From positions 106,001 to 170,000 of the forward strand of contig JAWRVZ010000235.1 of assembly GCA_037043235.1 (NCBI GenBank): a DNA stretch of 64,000 nt, in the 5' to 3' direction. The DNA is from Rhodeus uyekii. Lineage: Eukaryota; Chordata; Actinopteri; Cypriniformes; Acheilognathidae. Of the stretch, positions 13,320 through 26,295 are shown one piece after another. The notes below the pieces were generated by a model that was not told the DNA's origin, did no database searches, and worked only from the letters and a program-made list of their open reading frames with translations. Made by a program: the position numbers and the translations under genes. Positions within the stretch are counted from its first letter, which is position 1, and every line of letters starts with the position of its first letter.

Positions 13320-14097
13320 AAAGTTGCTGCCAGAACCCTTTTTTGACAATGCAGAAAGTTATGAAACTGTCTATTGAGTTTCAGTACCTTCACAGTGTGT
13401 ACAGTCAAAGCTCATGGTGCATATTGTGTGTATTGGCCCAGAAAGGCAATGAGAAGCAAAAATAATTTGTTATCTCACAGTTTAGGTCCAGTCACTTTTA
13501 TTTATACAACCTCTAAACGGACATGAGGAAAACAATTATGAGATGGGTAGAAAAAGATATGTAAATGCTTATGTGCTTCAGAAACTTTGAACGCTAAACT
13601 TGTGCTAAAGAATGCAAAAGCATTGAAATAATTTTTTTCCTCCTTTTTCTTTATTTTCAATCACCATGTCACTTTTTAGGGGCACTAATGGAGCGCTTTA
13701 TTTAATACAGATTGTTTTAAAGCAGCTTCACTGTAATAAAGAGGAAAATAACAGAATCAATGACATGATCAAATATGCAAAAAAAATCAAATTCTGCTGT
13801 AAAGCATCTCTCCAAAGTATTGATTCAGTTTACTGTGTACAGTTCATAAATTATGAAAGTTCTCATCTTATAGTGTTAGTCAGCCAAATGGAATATGAAG
13901 TGTCTTTTAAACCCCAAATTAATGCATTTAATTTTTTTATTTCATTACTCAAACACTCAGGCTTCTAACAAACATTAAAGGCACAGCGGAAAGGATACTG
14001 GAACCAGCGAATGTTCAACATAGACTTTAATCGTCTAGTAAACAAACAATGAAACAAAAGTAAAGCGCCAGCCTCTCATGGATGACTGACGCATATA
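13320..14097. other. hs3st2 3' UTR and flank
   Basis: The first possible poly(A) signal is AATAAA at 13735. A 100-codon frame at 13666-13968 is not recognised and probably non-coding. Confidence 0.4.
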
Positions 14098-14783
14098 CCG
14101 TATTTCCCCGAATATAACCCGCAGACGCAGATCATCCGCACCCTCATATAGCCCGCGGGTTTTTTGGGGGTTTGTATCAAAAATTGGCGGCATAGCCCGC
14201 ACCATTATATAACACGCACCATTATATAACCCGCACCCATAGATTGATGAACTTTTTTGTGTATGTTCACAGTTCTAATTTTGAATGTTGCTCACATCAC
14301 GTCAATTATCATAACTGTTCAGGCTCGGTACACAGTACTTGTGCGCAAAATTCAAACAATATGAAAACTATCAAACACAAGTCAGAATCAGAACAAAAAG
14401 AAAGAGCAGTCTCTCCCGCTGTGCAGCAGCTCGTCCCTTAAGAAGCGATTCTACGGGTGTTGATCATCGGATGAGATGAGAAGAGCCCGCCCTCATGCAG
14501 CACAGCCAATCACGTCTTCTTGCATGATTGACAGGTCAGACAGCCTATCAGCGGCAGCTGTCAGAGTGACAGTACAAGCACCAGAGACAACAACCCTCGC
14601 AAGAAAGAAAAACTGAGAAAATACCGCAAAAAACGTACGCCCTTAGGGATGAAACAAATATATTGAAATATTATTGCGTGTAAAAAATTTGTGATATAGC
14701 CCGCACCCTTATATAACCCGCACCCCCCCTGCGGGGTTTGTAAAATCTGGTATAACCCGTGGGTTATATGTGGGAAAACACGG
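14098..14783. mobile_element. TA-flanked MITE, 686 bp, AACCCGC-rich
   Basis: Terminal inverted repeats CCGTATTTCCCCGAATATAA and, on the opposite strand, CCGTGTTTTCCCACATATAA are flanked by TA at 14096 and 14784. Subterminal copies of TATATAACCCGCACC occur at both ends in direct and inverted orientation. No transposase frame is present. Confidence 0.75.
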
Positions 14784-16392
14784 TAAACATAAAACAACAA
14801 CATAGAGTTCTGGTCTGCTGCTCTCTGGTCCTCCACTGTTGTCACTCCTCCTTTTATCCTTCTGGAGCTTCTCCATGAGACTCGAGATCGTTGTGGCACG
14901 CGGGTGCCGCTCATTCACGGCATTTTCTAGTATTTTTTTTCATCATTTTACCATATATTTTTACTGATTCAACTGAGAATGTTCTCAAACTAACTGAACA
15001 GAGTAATGGCTCTGTGATGTCTGCTGCCTAAACGGTCCCTTATTTCACATGCCCATAATGATACAGCTCAAAACACATTTGTTCTTTGTGATTTATTGCT
15101 GCCAGAAAGAGCAAAACTTGGATGCTGTCATTCAACCACTCTTATGTAACAGACATGAGACATCGAGGAAAGAAAAGAGACAGACAGGGAGGGAAGCAAT
15201 AGAAATGTACTATACAAACATTATTTTTTGTGTGTGTGTGTGTGTTTTTGCTCATTAAAAGAAATGGCCTGTCTGTTTTACTGTAAGAAATTATTTTTGG
15301 CTATTTAATGTGGACTCTTTGGTTAAGACTTGGACCATGCATTTTTTTTTATGCCGCATATTTATTCATGTAATTCTCTTAGGATATGTTTTCATGGTAA
15401 ATTGGAGTTATTTAACCCTGTCTTAGCTTAAATAGTTAATTTTCTCAATAATTATTCAAGATGTTATACAGGGATGAATACTGGACTATGCATTATTCCT
15501 AAGACAATATCTGCCAACTGAAAACAGAGATTTTCTAGTGCAGAAAATTGCTATTATTTATATTTATGAATGTAAAGTTTTTTTTTGTTTTTTATCTGTC
15601 AGTGTCCAAAAGTATATTGACTATTCAACAAGCAGCGTTTTTCTACAAACATTATAATAAATAAACATGATGAGGAACAGTGCACGCATTTTATTCATTT
15701 TACTGTTTTTTGTGATCAAATACTGCTGAGATTTGTAATTGCTGATTAATTTAACAGGACTTTTCCAGTGTATAGAGATACATAATTGGCAGTAAATTTG
15801 TATTATCTAGAAGCGTGTGCGTGTGTGTATAGCTGTCAGTGCCAACCAGGCTAAGTGTAAAGTTAACATTCTGGGCTGAAGCTTTCTGATATGTAAGCAA
15901 TGGATTAGCAAGGTCACAGAGACCTTTAGGGTGGTAATCTTTGACACTTGACCTCTGGATGACCTCCCACACCATGCCATATTAAAGAGCTGACCACCAA
16001 AGCTGGCCACACAGAAACCCTTTCTCCCACTGCATTAATGTTACCAATCTAGAGACAGCCTCTTCATTCCTAAAAAAAATATCAAAATCAATAATTGTCT
16101 GTTTAAGTTTATAGTTCCACTGCGGTGTGCCATCATCCATTTAGTGCCCCGTCACCATGATTTAATCCAGATCGAGAGCTGCTCGCTTCCAAACATCCAT
16201 AAAATGCTATTTAATGGAGGATTTACAGCATTTTCCAAATCCTGAAGGATTAACGTGGCCTCTGTGGGTTTTATATGAAGATGTGGATAGACTAAACCAT
16301 GATTTTAATCTACTGAAAAAGACACACGGCCCCCTGTTCAGTATTTCTTAAATGTTTTAAAAATGTTTTGGGGATTTTGGGAATGTTTGGGG

Positions 16393-16394
<2 letters not shown>
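14784..16394. other. No gene recognised
   Basis: AT-rich with short TG runs (15230, 15819) and no recognisable coding sequence. Confidence 0.4.

Positions 16395-16431
<37 letters not shown>
16395..16431. repeat. Poly(T) tract
   Basis: About 35 consecutive T, possibly the reversed A-tail of a retroposed copy. Confidence 0.9.
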
Positions 16432-16433
<2 letters not shown>

Positions 16434-16544
16434 TGAAGAAAGTAATATTTTTCATCATGGATGCATTAAATTAAAATAAAATCATCAAATTAAAATCAAA
16501 TCACTTGAAAGGTGAGTAGAAACATTTAATGTTACAAAAGATAT

Positions 16545-17350
16545 CTATTTTGGATCAATACTGTTCTTTTGAAGTTTATGTTCATCAAAGGATCCTGAAA
16601 AATAAAATGTATCATGATTCCACAAAAAAAAAATGAAGCAGCACAACTGTTTTCAATATTGATAATAATCAGGAATGTTTCTTGAGCATCAAATCATCAT
16701 ATGATAATGATTAGTGAAGGATCATGTGACTGAAGACTGGAGTAATGATGCTGAAAATACAGCTTTAATCACAGGAATAAATGACACTTTACTATATATT
16801 CACACAGAAAGCATCTGTTTTACACTGATATAATATTACACTGTTTTACTGTATTTATCATCTAATAAATTCAGCTTTATTCACAGGAATAAATGAAACT
16901 TTACTATATATTCAGATAGAAAACAGCTGTTTCACACTGATATAATATTACACTGTTTTACTGTATTTATTATCTAATAAATTCAGCTTTAATCACAGGA
17001 ATAAATGACACTTTACTATATATTCACACAGAAAGCATCTGTTTTACACTGATATAATATTACACTGTTTTACTGTATTTATCATCTAATAAATTCAGCT
17101 TTATTCACAGGAATAAATGAAACTTTACTATATATTCAGATAGAAAACAGCTGTTTCACACTGATATAATATTACACTGTTTTACTGTATTTATTATCTA
17201 ATAAATTCAGCTTTAATCACAGGAATAAATTACACTTTACTATATATTCACACAGAAAACAGCTGTTTTACACTGATATAATATTACACTGTTTTACTGT
17301 ATTCATCATCTAATAAATTCAGCTTTAATCACAGGAATAAATGACATTCT
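16545..17350. repeat. Interspersed repeat with 112-bp minisatellite core
   Basis: The 5' part (aatgatgctgaaaatacagc and its flank) matches the dispersed repeat seen at 62750-63120. From 16761 a 112-bp unit starting AGCTTTAATCACAGGAATAA recurs at 16873, 16985, 17097, 17209 and 17321. Neighbouring units alternate between an A form (cacacagaaagcatctg) and a B form (agatagaaaacagctg), so the amplified unit was probably a 224-bp dimer. Confidence 0.9.
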
Positions 17351-19198
17351 TAAATATATTTTATAATAGAAAACAGTTACTAAAATAAATACAATTCTTT
17401 CACATTATTACCATTTTACTTTAGGTGAAAAGACACACACTTAGATGTCCTTGCTTTGAAAAATCTGAAGTGACCTGGGTGTCTAAATCATAAGAAGCCA
17501 TTGAAAAATAACTACAAACGATCATCAATTAATTTCATAAAATTGGCTAAATTATCAAAGGTTGAGGGTGATAGCTGTCAGTGTGTGGTCTCAGAGAATA
17601 TGACCAAACAGACACGTCGTCCTGGGCTCCGACGTGACGTTCTGCTGTTCATGGGAAAGGTGAAAGGTCATTCTTTGAAAAGCTGGACATGTAAATACAG
17701 TCAATTAAAGAGCACTTGGTTGGCTAGAGGAGAATAAAAAGAGCATCATGTAAATCAGTGGCACAGGAATCAACACCCTGGAAAAATAAAACTGCTATTT
17801 CTGTCTTGAAACATAAGCCCAGGCTTCAGTCTTTCTACTGAAATGGATTTGAGGAATGTCTTTGAGTGCTTGCCTCTTGTGAAGTCTTCTTTGTATCCCT
17901 GTGGCCATTTCCAAATCAGCGAAAGCTGAGATGTTATCCTGTTCTGCAGCTGACTGCCTGCATTCAAATGCAAACAGGCTTCACTTTGGCCTCTTCATCT
18001 CATCAAACTGTGTGTGTGTGTGTGCGTGTGTCTGTGTTCAGATCTCTCTTTGTGTTTCATGCTGGCTGACGTTCAGATCTTGCTTCGTTCAGATTAGACC
18101 AGCGCTAAAAATCTCCCTCAGATTAAAACTTTTCACCCCTTGGCTAAAAAAGAAAGACTGGTGATCCTGAAACTAAAGGTCAAGTATCAGCATTCAAGTG
18201 TTGGAGAATCTCTTAAGTCCTTCACGCAATGACATTCATGATATACCTGCTGACAACCACACAAAAGCTCTGACTATTCATCAGTTGAGAGTACTTGAGT
18301 AGGAAGAAAAGGAAGCAGTTTTGTATAGTTTTTTGTTTTGTTTTGCACAATATAAAATCTAATAAAAAGAAAGAAAATATTTTTAAAATGTACTTTAAAT
18401 CTTAAGAATTTCTATTTATTTCAGTAGTTGACTAAGAAACATTTTTCATTTTCATTTAGTGTTTTTTTTTCTTAATGTACTAAATAACTAAAACTACTTT
18501 TGATTAAAAAAAAGTACATATGTATATGTATATGCCTACATAAAAGGCATATATTGCATTGTATGCCAACGGTGAGAGTTGAAAAATGTAAAAAAGCATC
18601 TCTTGTGTTTTTTGCCTGAAGTTTGCTTGTAACTCAAGAAATATTACAGATCTCTTAATATCCTTTATTACTCCTGTTCTTCATGAACGTGTCTTAATTT
18701 TTAAGGTCTAACGTTATTCATTTCCAGAGACATGGAGATTATTATGGCTCTACAAGTACATAGTTAAACTTTACGCATTTCAAAATATTTGAAATATAGT
18801 ATTCAAAAATCAAATGTGAGTCATGATACTTTTGTTCTTTTAACAATAAATATCTGAAAATAAAATTGATACCTTACAATTCTCTACAAAATAGTGGATT
18901 ACTGTAATATACATCCATAACATTTCAAATTTTTTGCTTCCACCGCTATTTATGTTTGTTTTTCTTCAGAAAATGCAGAGGAAGTTCAGTTGATTTTACA
19001 CGGAATGACACTATAGACGTATATAATGAATGAAAAAAAAATTTAAATAACAAAATTACTAAAAAATATATATTTTAAAATATTAAACTAAAAACTAGTT
19101 CAAACGTTAAATATAAAATTCTAAAATCTCAATGGCACTAAAATAACTGATTAAAAAAATGGCCAAAAATGTAAAAAAATAAAATAAAATAAATACAT
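17351..19198. other. No gene recognised
   Basis: Short unrecognised frames and a TG run at 18009-18024. Confidence 0.4.

Positions 19199-19225
<27 letters not shown>
19199..19225. repeat. (TA)n microsatellite
   Basis: About 13 TA units directly next to the palindrome at 19226. Confidence 0.9.
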
Positions 19226-19232
<7 letters not shown>

Positions 19233-19391
19233 TTTTAAATCACCTTTTAGATTTTAAAACATCTTGCAGGGCTAAGAAAATGATTTATTGTAACTACTTA
19301 TATATATATATATATATAAGTAGTTACAATAAATCATTTTCTTAGCCCTGCAAGATGTTTTAAAATCTAAGAGGTGATTTAAAAATCTTTT
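19226..19391. repeat. 166-bp near-perfect palindrome
   Basis: The left arm from AAAAGATTTTTAAATCACCT to TAACTACTTA is repeated in reverse complement around a (TA)n centre near 19308. Apart from the TA core the arms of about 75 bases differ at a single position (T at 19251 against the pairing base). Transcribed, it would form a long hairpin. Confidence 0.95.
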
Positions 19392-20394
19392 TTTGACTAG
19401 TTAATTGACCTAAAAAGTATTCCCTTTCACACAAGTTACACACATATGTACTAATATAAATTGAAATCTTATACCTGGAGCTTGGAATATAAATAAACAA
19501 GTAAGATTATTTTCATCAAAGATTCTTTTGAGTCCCACGAGAGAAATACAAGCATGCGGGTTTGGAGCGACATGAGGGAAGAATAAATACTGGCAGAACT
19601 ATTTCTTTAAGGATAAGCCATACCAGGTAATGTACATCAAAGTTAAAACACCATCAACAGAGCAGCATCACGGTGTATTAAAGCCATGTGACCGTCTGAG
19701 AGTGTCATGGCGGCCTTTGAGGTCAGAGGTGAAAGTGCATTCCTAACCTCCACTCGCTTCCATACTATTCTCAGAGTGACGCTCAGCTGCTCGGCTTGTG
19801 TTGGTTTGCTACATATGATGGATTATTTGGAGAGGCCATGTAGGTTTAAGATGATGATGAGATGATTTAGATCTAGACACACATTTTTGGACGGCACAAA
19901 AAAAAAAATGGACAAAAATATAAATGCAATTTTATGCGTACAGAAACACAATAACATCCGTAACTAAACTTGAGTTGTTCGTCTGTGCAAAATTGATGCT
20001 AGAGTGGTCTGAATGGCTGCCAGGGAGGTTGCAGAATATCAAAATATCAGAATCTTCAGAGATCTTTGATTTCTTTTGTAATGATATATAGGCTTGAGTT
20101 TGGCCAGTTGAAGCAGGCCATAGATCAGCACAAGGACCTGTTTGTCTGAGAAAGGTCCTACTGTTGACCTCTGACCCCTTAACCGTGTCGGTGCTGATGA
20201 GAACTGGTCATCTTCTCTAACAGACATGTTCACATTATCATCTTTTTTATAGATTATACTCATTGCTGGACAGTATCACATGATACTTATAGCTATAGTT
20301 GTTCAGAATCTACAAACATGCACAAGATTTTTGAGTAACTCACACTCACAGGATAATTATAGAACACAACAACAATACTTTAGATGAGAGAACT
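19392..20394. other. No gene recognised
   Basis: No conserved frame or clear repeat was identified. Confidence 0.4.
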
Positions 20395-21090
20395 GTCAAG
20401 TTTGCAGAACAAGGACTCAATTTGTAGGGTGGAAGAACGCTTTTATTAGCAATAAAAAAAAAACTTCAAACATAAAAACAACACTGACTAGATTGGACAT
20501 GACTAAACTCGACTGGGCTCGGATAGACACAAGAAAAAGACAACAACGCAACACAGAATGGATTAAATAGACACAGGAGGAAGGATAATTGAGGGGAAAC
20601 AGCTGGGATAAATCAAAGTAACAAGGGAACTAGGCAGGCGGGGTTACACAATGACAAGACACGAACACACAGCCAATGCGAACGCACGTAGCCGCATGTC
20701 CACGAGAAACAAGAGACAGCACGCAGCTGATGAAAACACAAATTACACAACACGAGAACACATTATGAAAGCACGCGGCTGATGTAAACACGAACCGCGT
20801 GCTCTCGACAATGCACACAGACACCAAAGATGTAAAGCGCATGAGCAAACACTCGTCTTGTGTGCCTACAACAAGGACGAAAACACGGGCCATGAATGTC
20901 CAAATCCCGACACAAAACTAAGACCAAATCAAGACCAAAGTCTCGGGATCGGACAGTCACAACTCGCACACAAGACGCTACACAGACAAGAAAGCGCATC
21001 CACGAAGACACGACACTAGTTCAGTGTCAGAGCTCTGTTGCAGAAACACCAGAAAACACGACCAGAAATGACAGAACCCTGATAAGAACA
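20395..21090 (-). repeat. Possible interspersed repeat, CA/CG-rich
   Basis: This segment is rich in acacgac and gacacaagac words and contains ggggaaacagctg. Segments of similar texture lie at 45605-45895 and 56100-56345, and in reverse at 37430-37650. It starts with an AATAAA-like A-rich block in the reverse sense, as in a retrotransposon 3' end. The class is uncertain. Confidence 0.35.
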
Positions 21091-23367
21091 TTCACTATTC
21101 TATGTTCAGTAATAGCACGTGTTGTACGCCCTCAAACTTATAACTGTCAAATTGATTTGTAGACAAGTACTTCCGACAAGTACTATGTGCACAAATGAGA
21201 GGCAACTGCCTAGGGAAGGAGAAAAAGCATTTTGTCAGAAGACTAAAGAACTGCTCTAGTATGGCAAACATGGTCGTTGTGTTTATAGTTGTGAACAGTG
21301 TTGGGAAAAGTTACTTTTAAAAGTAATGTAAGTTCAAGAAAGAAGGTTCAACACTCTTACTTGAAACACAAATGTTAAGGTTGATGGTTTTCATTTTTGC
21401 TTATTAGTACGGTTGAATTGGATCATCGAAGTTGATCAAAGACATTGGTTTATATAATGAGATTAAATACATGAACTATATTTTTTGTAAGTATATTGTA
21501 AGTTTGCATAATATTCTGAGTTTGCGTTTTACTATTTTATTCATTTTGAGAAATACTGAATGGTTTTGTGCAAGTGACATGAGTAAATCCCTGCTCACAT
21601 TTAGTCCAGAACTATAAAAATCATGTTCGCACACTCGCCTCTGCACTTCCTCTTGATTTCTCTCAACACGAGGACAGGAGAGCTGTCCGTCACTACATGG
21701 GAAAACAAAGCAACTTGTGTTTCTAATTTGAAAAAGTTATTTCAAAGGAATAAAACACTTCCATCTGCAATATTTTTCCAAAATTACCTCTCATAACCAA
21801 ATAACCCACATGCTTTGGTGGATCTGGCACCATAACCGATCTGAAGTAGCTGTTTCTACTAAATAGAAGAATGGAACTAAATAGAATAGAATGTTTCTTC
21901 TAAATTGTTTCCAAGTGGGAAGGTTGGTCTTGCCTTTCCAACTCCCAATAAACCTCCCAGCTACATAACGCTCAAATCAGCAGAACTCCCTATATAGTGT
22001 GGACCAGAATTGCCGTCTGGAATAGAATTTGGAACGTTTGATGATCCAGAACGGTTCCACTTCATGTTGTCTCTTCATATGTGTTGGAGTCCACAATCCA
22101 ATAAACGTCAAACAAAGAATCTATTTTCACTCACTGTTCATTTTCCATCTGAAAATGAGCAGTTACTATAAACAAAACAAAACAAAAACATTCTGGTGAG
22201 TTAGAAAACACATTCCTTTGATGGGTGCAGCTGTACCCCATACCTCCGAAATCATAAAAACCTGATCACAACATCAAAATGCCATGGTTTTGCCTTATAT
22301 ATGCATTACGGTATATTTCAGCATTAAGCTTACTTTTTATTTGTGTTCTGCTACTGGTTTGGTGACCTGCACAAGTGTGTCAAACACTTCAAGTGGTGCT
22401 GATTTTGCCTTTGCGGGAGCGTGACGAGAGATCCTACGCAACAAAATATTCTCTACTGTTCAGATTTCTCATGAAGTCTTTGCAATGTTTTTAAAAGACG
22501 TCTGATACTTGGCAAGGCAGTGTTTATTGACAGCTTTTTTGTTCAAAGTGAAAAGAATTTAAATGGTGAATCGATATGTCAATCACTCGTTCCTTCGAAA
22601 TGTGCTTTTGCCTCACCCTTTTTCACTTTGTTATTCCTTTCATAAGTCCTTATATCTAGAAACAGAGAGAAGTTGCTGCTGATATGACTTATAAAAAACT
22701 GAATGCAGCCTTGCTGAATAAAACTATGACTTTCTTTGGAATAAATCTTACTGACTCCCAAAGTTTGAGGTGCTAGTGTATGATCTCCAATGCTTTGCTT
22801 AATATGCATTGTCATGCATGTGTGATTATCTGGCTATAATATCCCACAAATGGATGAGACTTTACACAGATAGTTAAAAGTCTGGGTTCCTGAGACAACA
22901 ACGCTGCAAATGACTTTCCATTACCAAGTGATCCATGACGGAAAAGAGATTAAACTGAACCCATACAAGTGGACGCCAACCAGACACGCTGTTTCTGTTG
23001 CAAATTCACTGTTGATGTGAAGTGACCCAAAACCAGGGGAGGAGAAGCTTCGGGATGCTTTCCATGACCTCTGACCTTATATCAAAAGCCCTTTTTGGCC
23101 TGAAAGCCATGGCAGGGCTGATAACAGGAGACAGGCAGGCAAAACGACTCAGATTCATTAAAGGAGCAAGCAGGCATGGACAATGTGGTTTCTGTGGTCA
23201 TGAGTGAGTAGCTCAGCTCCCTAAAGACACTCCATTCCCTGTTCTGTGGTCACTCTGTGTGTGTTTTCCTGAATTAAACAGTGCTACCTCTCGCTGGCCA
23301 GCTGTTAACCCTTCTTACCCCTCTTACCCTGGGCTCAACACCCCTCACCTTACACAAAGTACACCCA
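21091..23367. other. No gene recognised
   Basis: Short frames only; no splice-flanked conserved peptides were noticed. Confidence 0.4.
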
Positions 23368-23590
23368 CACTAGTTACAATGTTCTGTAGAATGTTCTAAC
23401 ACACTGATTAGAATGTTCTATTAAATGTTCTCACGCACTAATTAGAATGTTATATAGAAAGTTCTTGCACACTGATTAGAATTTTCTATAGAAAGTTCTC
23501 ACGCACTAATTAAAACTTTCTATAGAAAGTTATTGCACAGTGATTAGAATGTTCTATAGAATGTTCTCACTCGCTGGTTAGAATGTTCTG
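23368..23590. repeat. Tandem repeat of about 35 bp
   Basis: GAATGTTCTATAGAAAGTTC-like units joined by cacgcactaatta or gcacactgatta are repeated about six times with moderate divergence. Alternating spacers suggest a dimeric unit of about 70 bp. Confidence 0.8.
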
Positions 23591-25276
23591 CTCATGTGTC
23601 ATTCTTTTATTGAGCAATGATCCATTCCATTGATCAAAAGTGACATTAAAGACATTATAATGTTTTACAGTATATTCAAGTAGCAAAAAAACTTTAAAAT
23701 GGTAATATTTCACAACATTGCTGTTTTTACTGTCATTTTGATCAAATAAATACAGCCTTGTTAAAAAGAAAACAGTTTACATTTTTTATTTTTTTATTTT
23801 TTTTAATTTTTTATTATTATTTCTTTCGGAGATATAACCATTTAAACTACATTTTACCTTCAATAAAACCTTTTGCATACCAGTCGGTTTTACCTAAAAG
23901 TGAACTGTGGGGGGGTTGTTGTTTTAATTGATTTTACATCTATACGTTTTTTGCAAAATACATTTTGCCTCTTTCCTAAATATACAATGTTTTCTTTTTC
24001 CGCTGGGATTGAATTTCGTTTATAAAGATGCTTACTCATGCACATATAATGATTCTGAAATTAAATTGAGATATAAATTAGCGCCTCAATGTGTTTGAGC
24101 GCCTCAAAAGTTAATAAGCCTTAATTGTCTAAATTTACAAAACGAAAGAGAGATTGGAAAATAAATATTCACATTTCACTTTGCTGCCACCTATTGATGA
24201 ACTGTTGCAGCATGAATGGGAGATTCAGACTGTGTTGTAATAATTTTTCATATTTCATGTATTTTTCAAAAAAGAGTATGTAAAGAGTAGTAAAATTAAT
24301 ACATTTAAGATTTTTATCTTAATATTTTAAGATAATATTTTTTAAATATTAATACTTAATATTTAATGTTTTTTTAAAAGAAAACGAATATTTAGGTTTC
24401 ATAAATTTAGACGAGTAAAAAGTTTCAAATGAACACTATTAAATCCATGACGTTTGTAGCAAGAATTCCCATTTTAAATGTTCTTAGAAATTACATTTAA
24501 CGATATATGGGGGGAATTTTTTTTATGTGATAAAAATGTATAATTTATTGCACTTTTCAAAGAGGTGTAAATGAAGAAATGGGTAAATAAAGAAGTAGCA
24601 TGGTAAAAACATGGTAACATTCAAAAATTGTACACTTCTGTGCATTCTGTCATCAATGAGAAGTTACTGATTATATACAATACGGTTTTAGTTGAACAAT
24701 ATTCCGTTTCAACTGCTTTATATTCCAAACAGACCATGGAAAATGTTAAATGTTTAACCATGAGTTAAAAAAATGTTACAAATATTATACCAGCCTTAAC
24801 TTTTAAATGGTTGGAAATGAATCTCTCAAACTGTTTCAAGTAGATCTGTCATTTGGTACCCAACATTTCAACATCAATCCTCAACATCATTTGGTGTCCA
24901 TATTCACTTATTCCACACACACACACACAGACAGACAGTGAACTACGTGGGATTTGCTCTGTGAATAAATGTAATGAGTGATTCAGGCTGTTTATGCATG
25001 AATATATAAAATACAGTAATGCAATGACTCATGCATGACATGATAGACGTGAGCAGAGCCAGAGCTTGATTTTTCCATCCTCTCTTTCCATGCCGAAACC
25101 TGTTTTCAGATGTTGAAGCTGTTTGCCATAATACTTGCACTTAAGTCATTACTATATTAGTCTCAGCCTCAGACGGCACACAAACGGCCCAGAGTCGGTT
25201 CTCTGAGTGTCTGATGCACATCACACACTAAACCAGAGAGCAAATGATCAGACAACAATGCAACTTCTTGTTGTCA
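23591..25276. other. No gene recognised; repeat fragments
   Basis: Around 23640-23770 is a fragment (atttcacaacattgctgttt, aataaatacagcc) of the same dispersed repeat seen at 62750-63120. The rest is AT-rich without recognisable coding sequence. Confidence 0.4.
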
Positions 25277-25480
25277 CACTCTTAAAAATTTGTTTTTTCA
25301 CAGCAATGTCCTGGAAGAACCATTTATGGTTCCCCAAAGAAAGTTTCAGTAAACAAAGAACCATATTTTTTTTCTGAAGGACATTTTAAATCATCTAAAC
25401 AGACCTTTTATGGGATGGAAGCTTTCATGGATGTTAAAGGTACTTTATGGGACATTAAAGAAGCTTTATTTTAAAGAGTG
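25277..25480. repeat. Foldback MITE, 204 bp
   Basis: The ends CACTCTTAAAA and TTTTAAAGAGTG are inverted. The interior has ggaagaaccatttatggttc and aaagaaccat words typical of a common fish hairpin repeat. Confidence 0.6.
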
Positions 25481-26116
25481 CATGTTTATATCAGAATTCC
25501 TGGAGACAAAATGTTGGGAAAAGGTTTACCAGATTACTGGTTTAGTCTTTGAATTTAGGTTAAAGTTGAAGGAAAGAAGGGTTTTGAGTAACTGATGACA
25601 TTTTCATGAAGTGGAAATTGACGAGGTGAGACAGAAAATGAGACATGCTGAATTTTAGTGACGTGTTTCGGTCCTCAGAAACATCTCACAGCAGATAATG
25701 ACTATGCAGAGGAAACATAAGAGAGTTTGGGTTTGAAGCTCAATGGAGTGTTACTTTAAATGCTCACTGGCTCAGAAACTCAATCGCTTCAAACAAAACC
25801 TGATTAGCATTTGACTTCCCTCCTCCGCAGTAAATAGACGACTGCTGTGAATTCTTAACTCACTCCGGCCAGGTGTTGTATGGTAGGGACAGGACTCATG
25901 AATGTGTGTTTGTGTGTGTGCTGCTCCAGTCTCAGATTTTAAGCCCACCTGCTTTATTCTGATCAAGAAAAGGTAACAGGATAGTCACGTTCGGACTTCC
26001 TCCCTCGTGTGTAAAAAAAGACTCACATTCAAAAAATGCATCTTTCCATCGGTCACTGTATTGCTAAGTTGTTTTAATGGTGCATTTTACAACTTCTTTA
26101 AGAATCCAAATAAGAA
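25481..26116. other. No gene recognised
   Basis: Short unrecognised frames and a brief TG run near 25905-25920. Confidence 0.4.
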
Positions 26117-26185
26117 AAAACTTACAGTTATTAATTCAGCAGACATTTTTATCCATAGCAAATTACAAATGAGGAACATCACAAG
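26117..26185 (-). repeat. SINE/LINE tail fragment
   Basis: The segment ttcagcagacatttttatcc followed by agcaaattaca resembles, in reverse, the shared fish SINE tail at 2660-2690 and 38140-38180. Confidence 0.4.
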
Positions 26186-26295
26186 TGTTTTTATCATAAG
26201 AGCCAACAATTTGCAGAAAGAGTGAGCTAGATTGAACTGAAAATTAGTTGCACTGAAATGCAAAAAAAGTAAATATAGTATATAAAAATATAGTA

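Noticed and set aside
12720..13349. 209-codon frame on the minus strand
   Set aside because: It is the antisense shadow of the conserved hs3st2 exon and has no family features.
16761..17350. Regularly spaced repeats resembling a CRISPR array
   Set aside because: The 112-bp units are contiguous without unique spacers, and the genome is eukaryotic.
20630..21162. Overlapping frames of 82-88 codons on both strands
   Set aside because: They fall in a CA/CG-rich repeat, differ in frame and show no recognisable domain.
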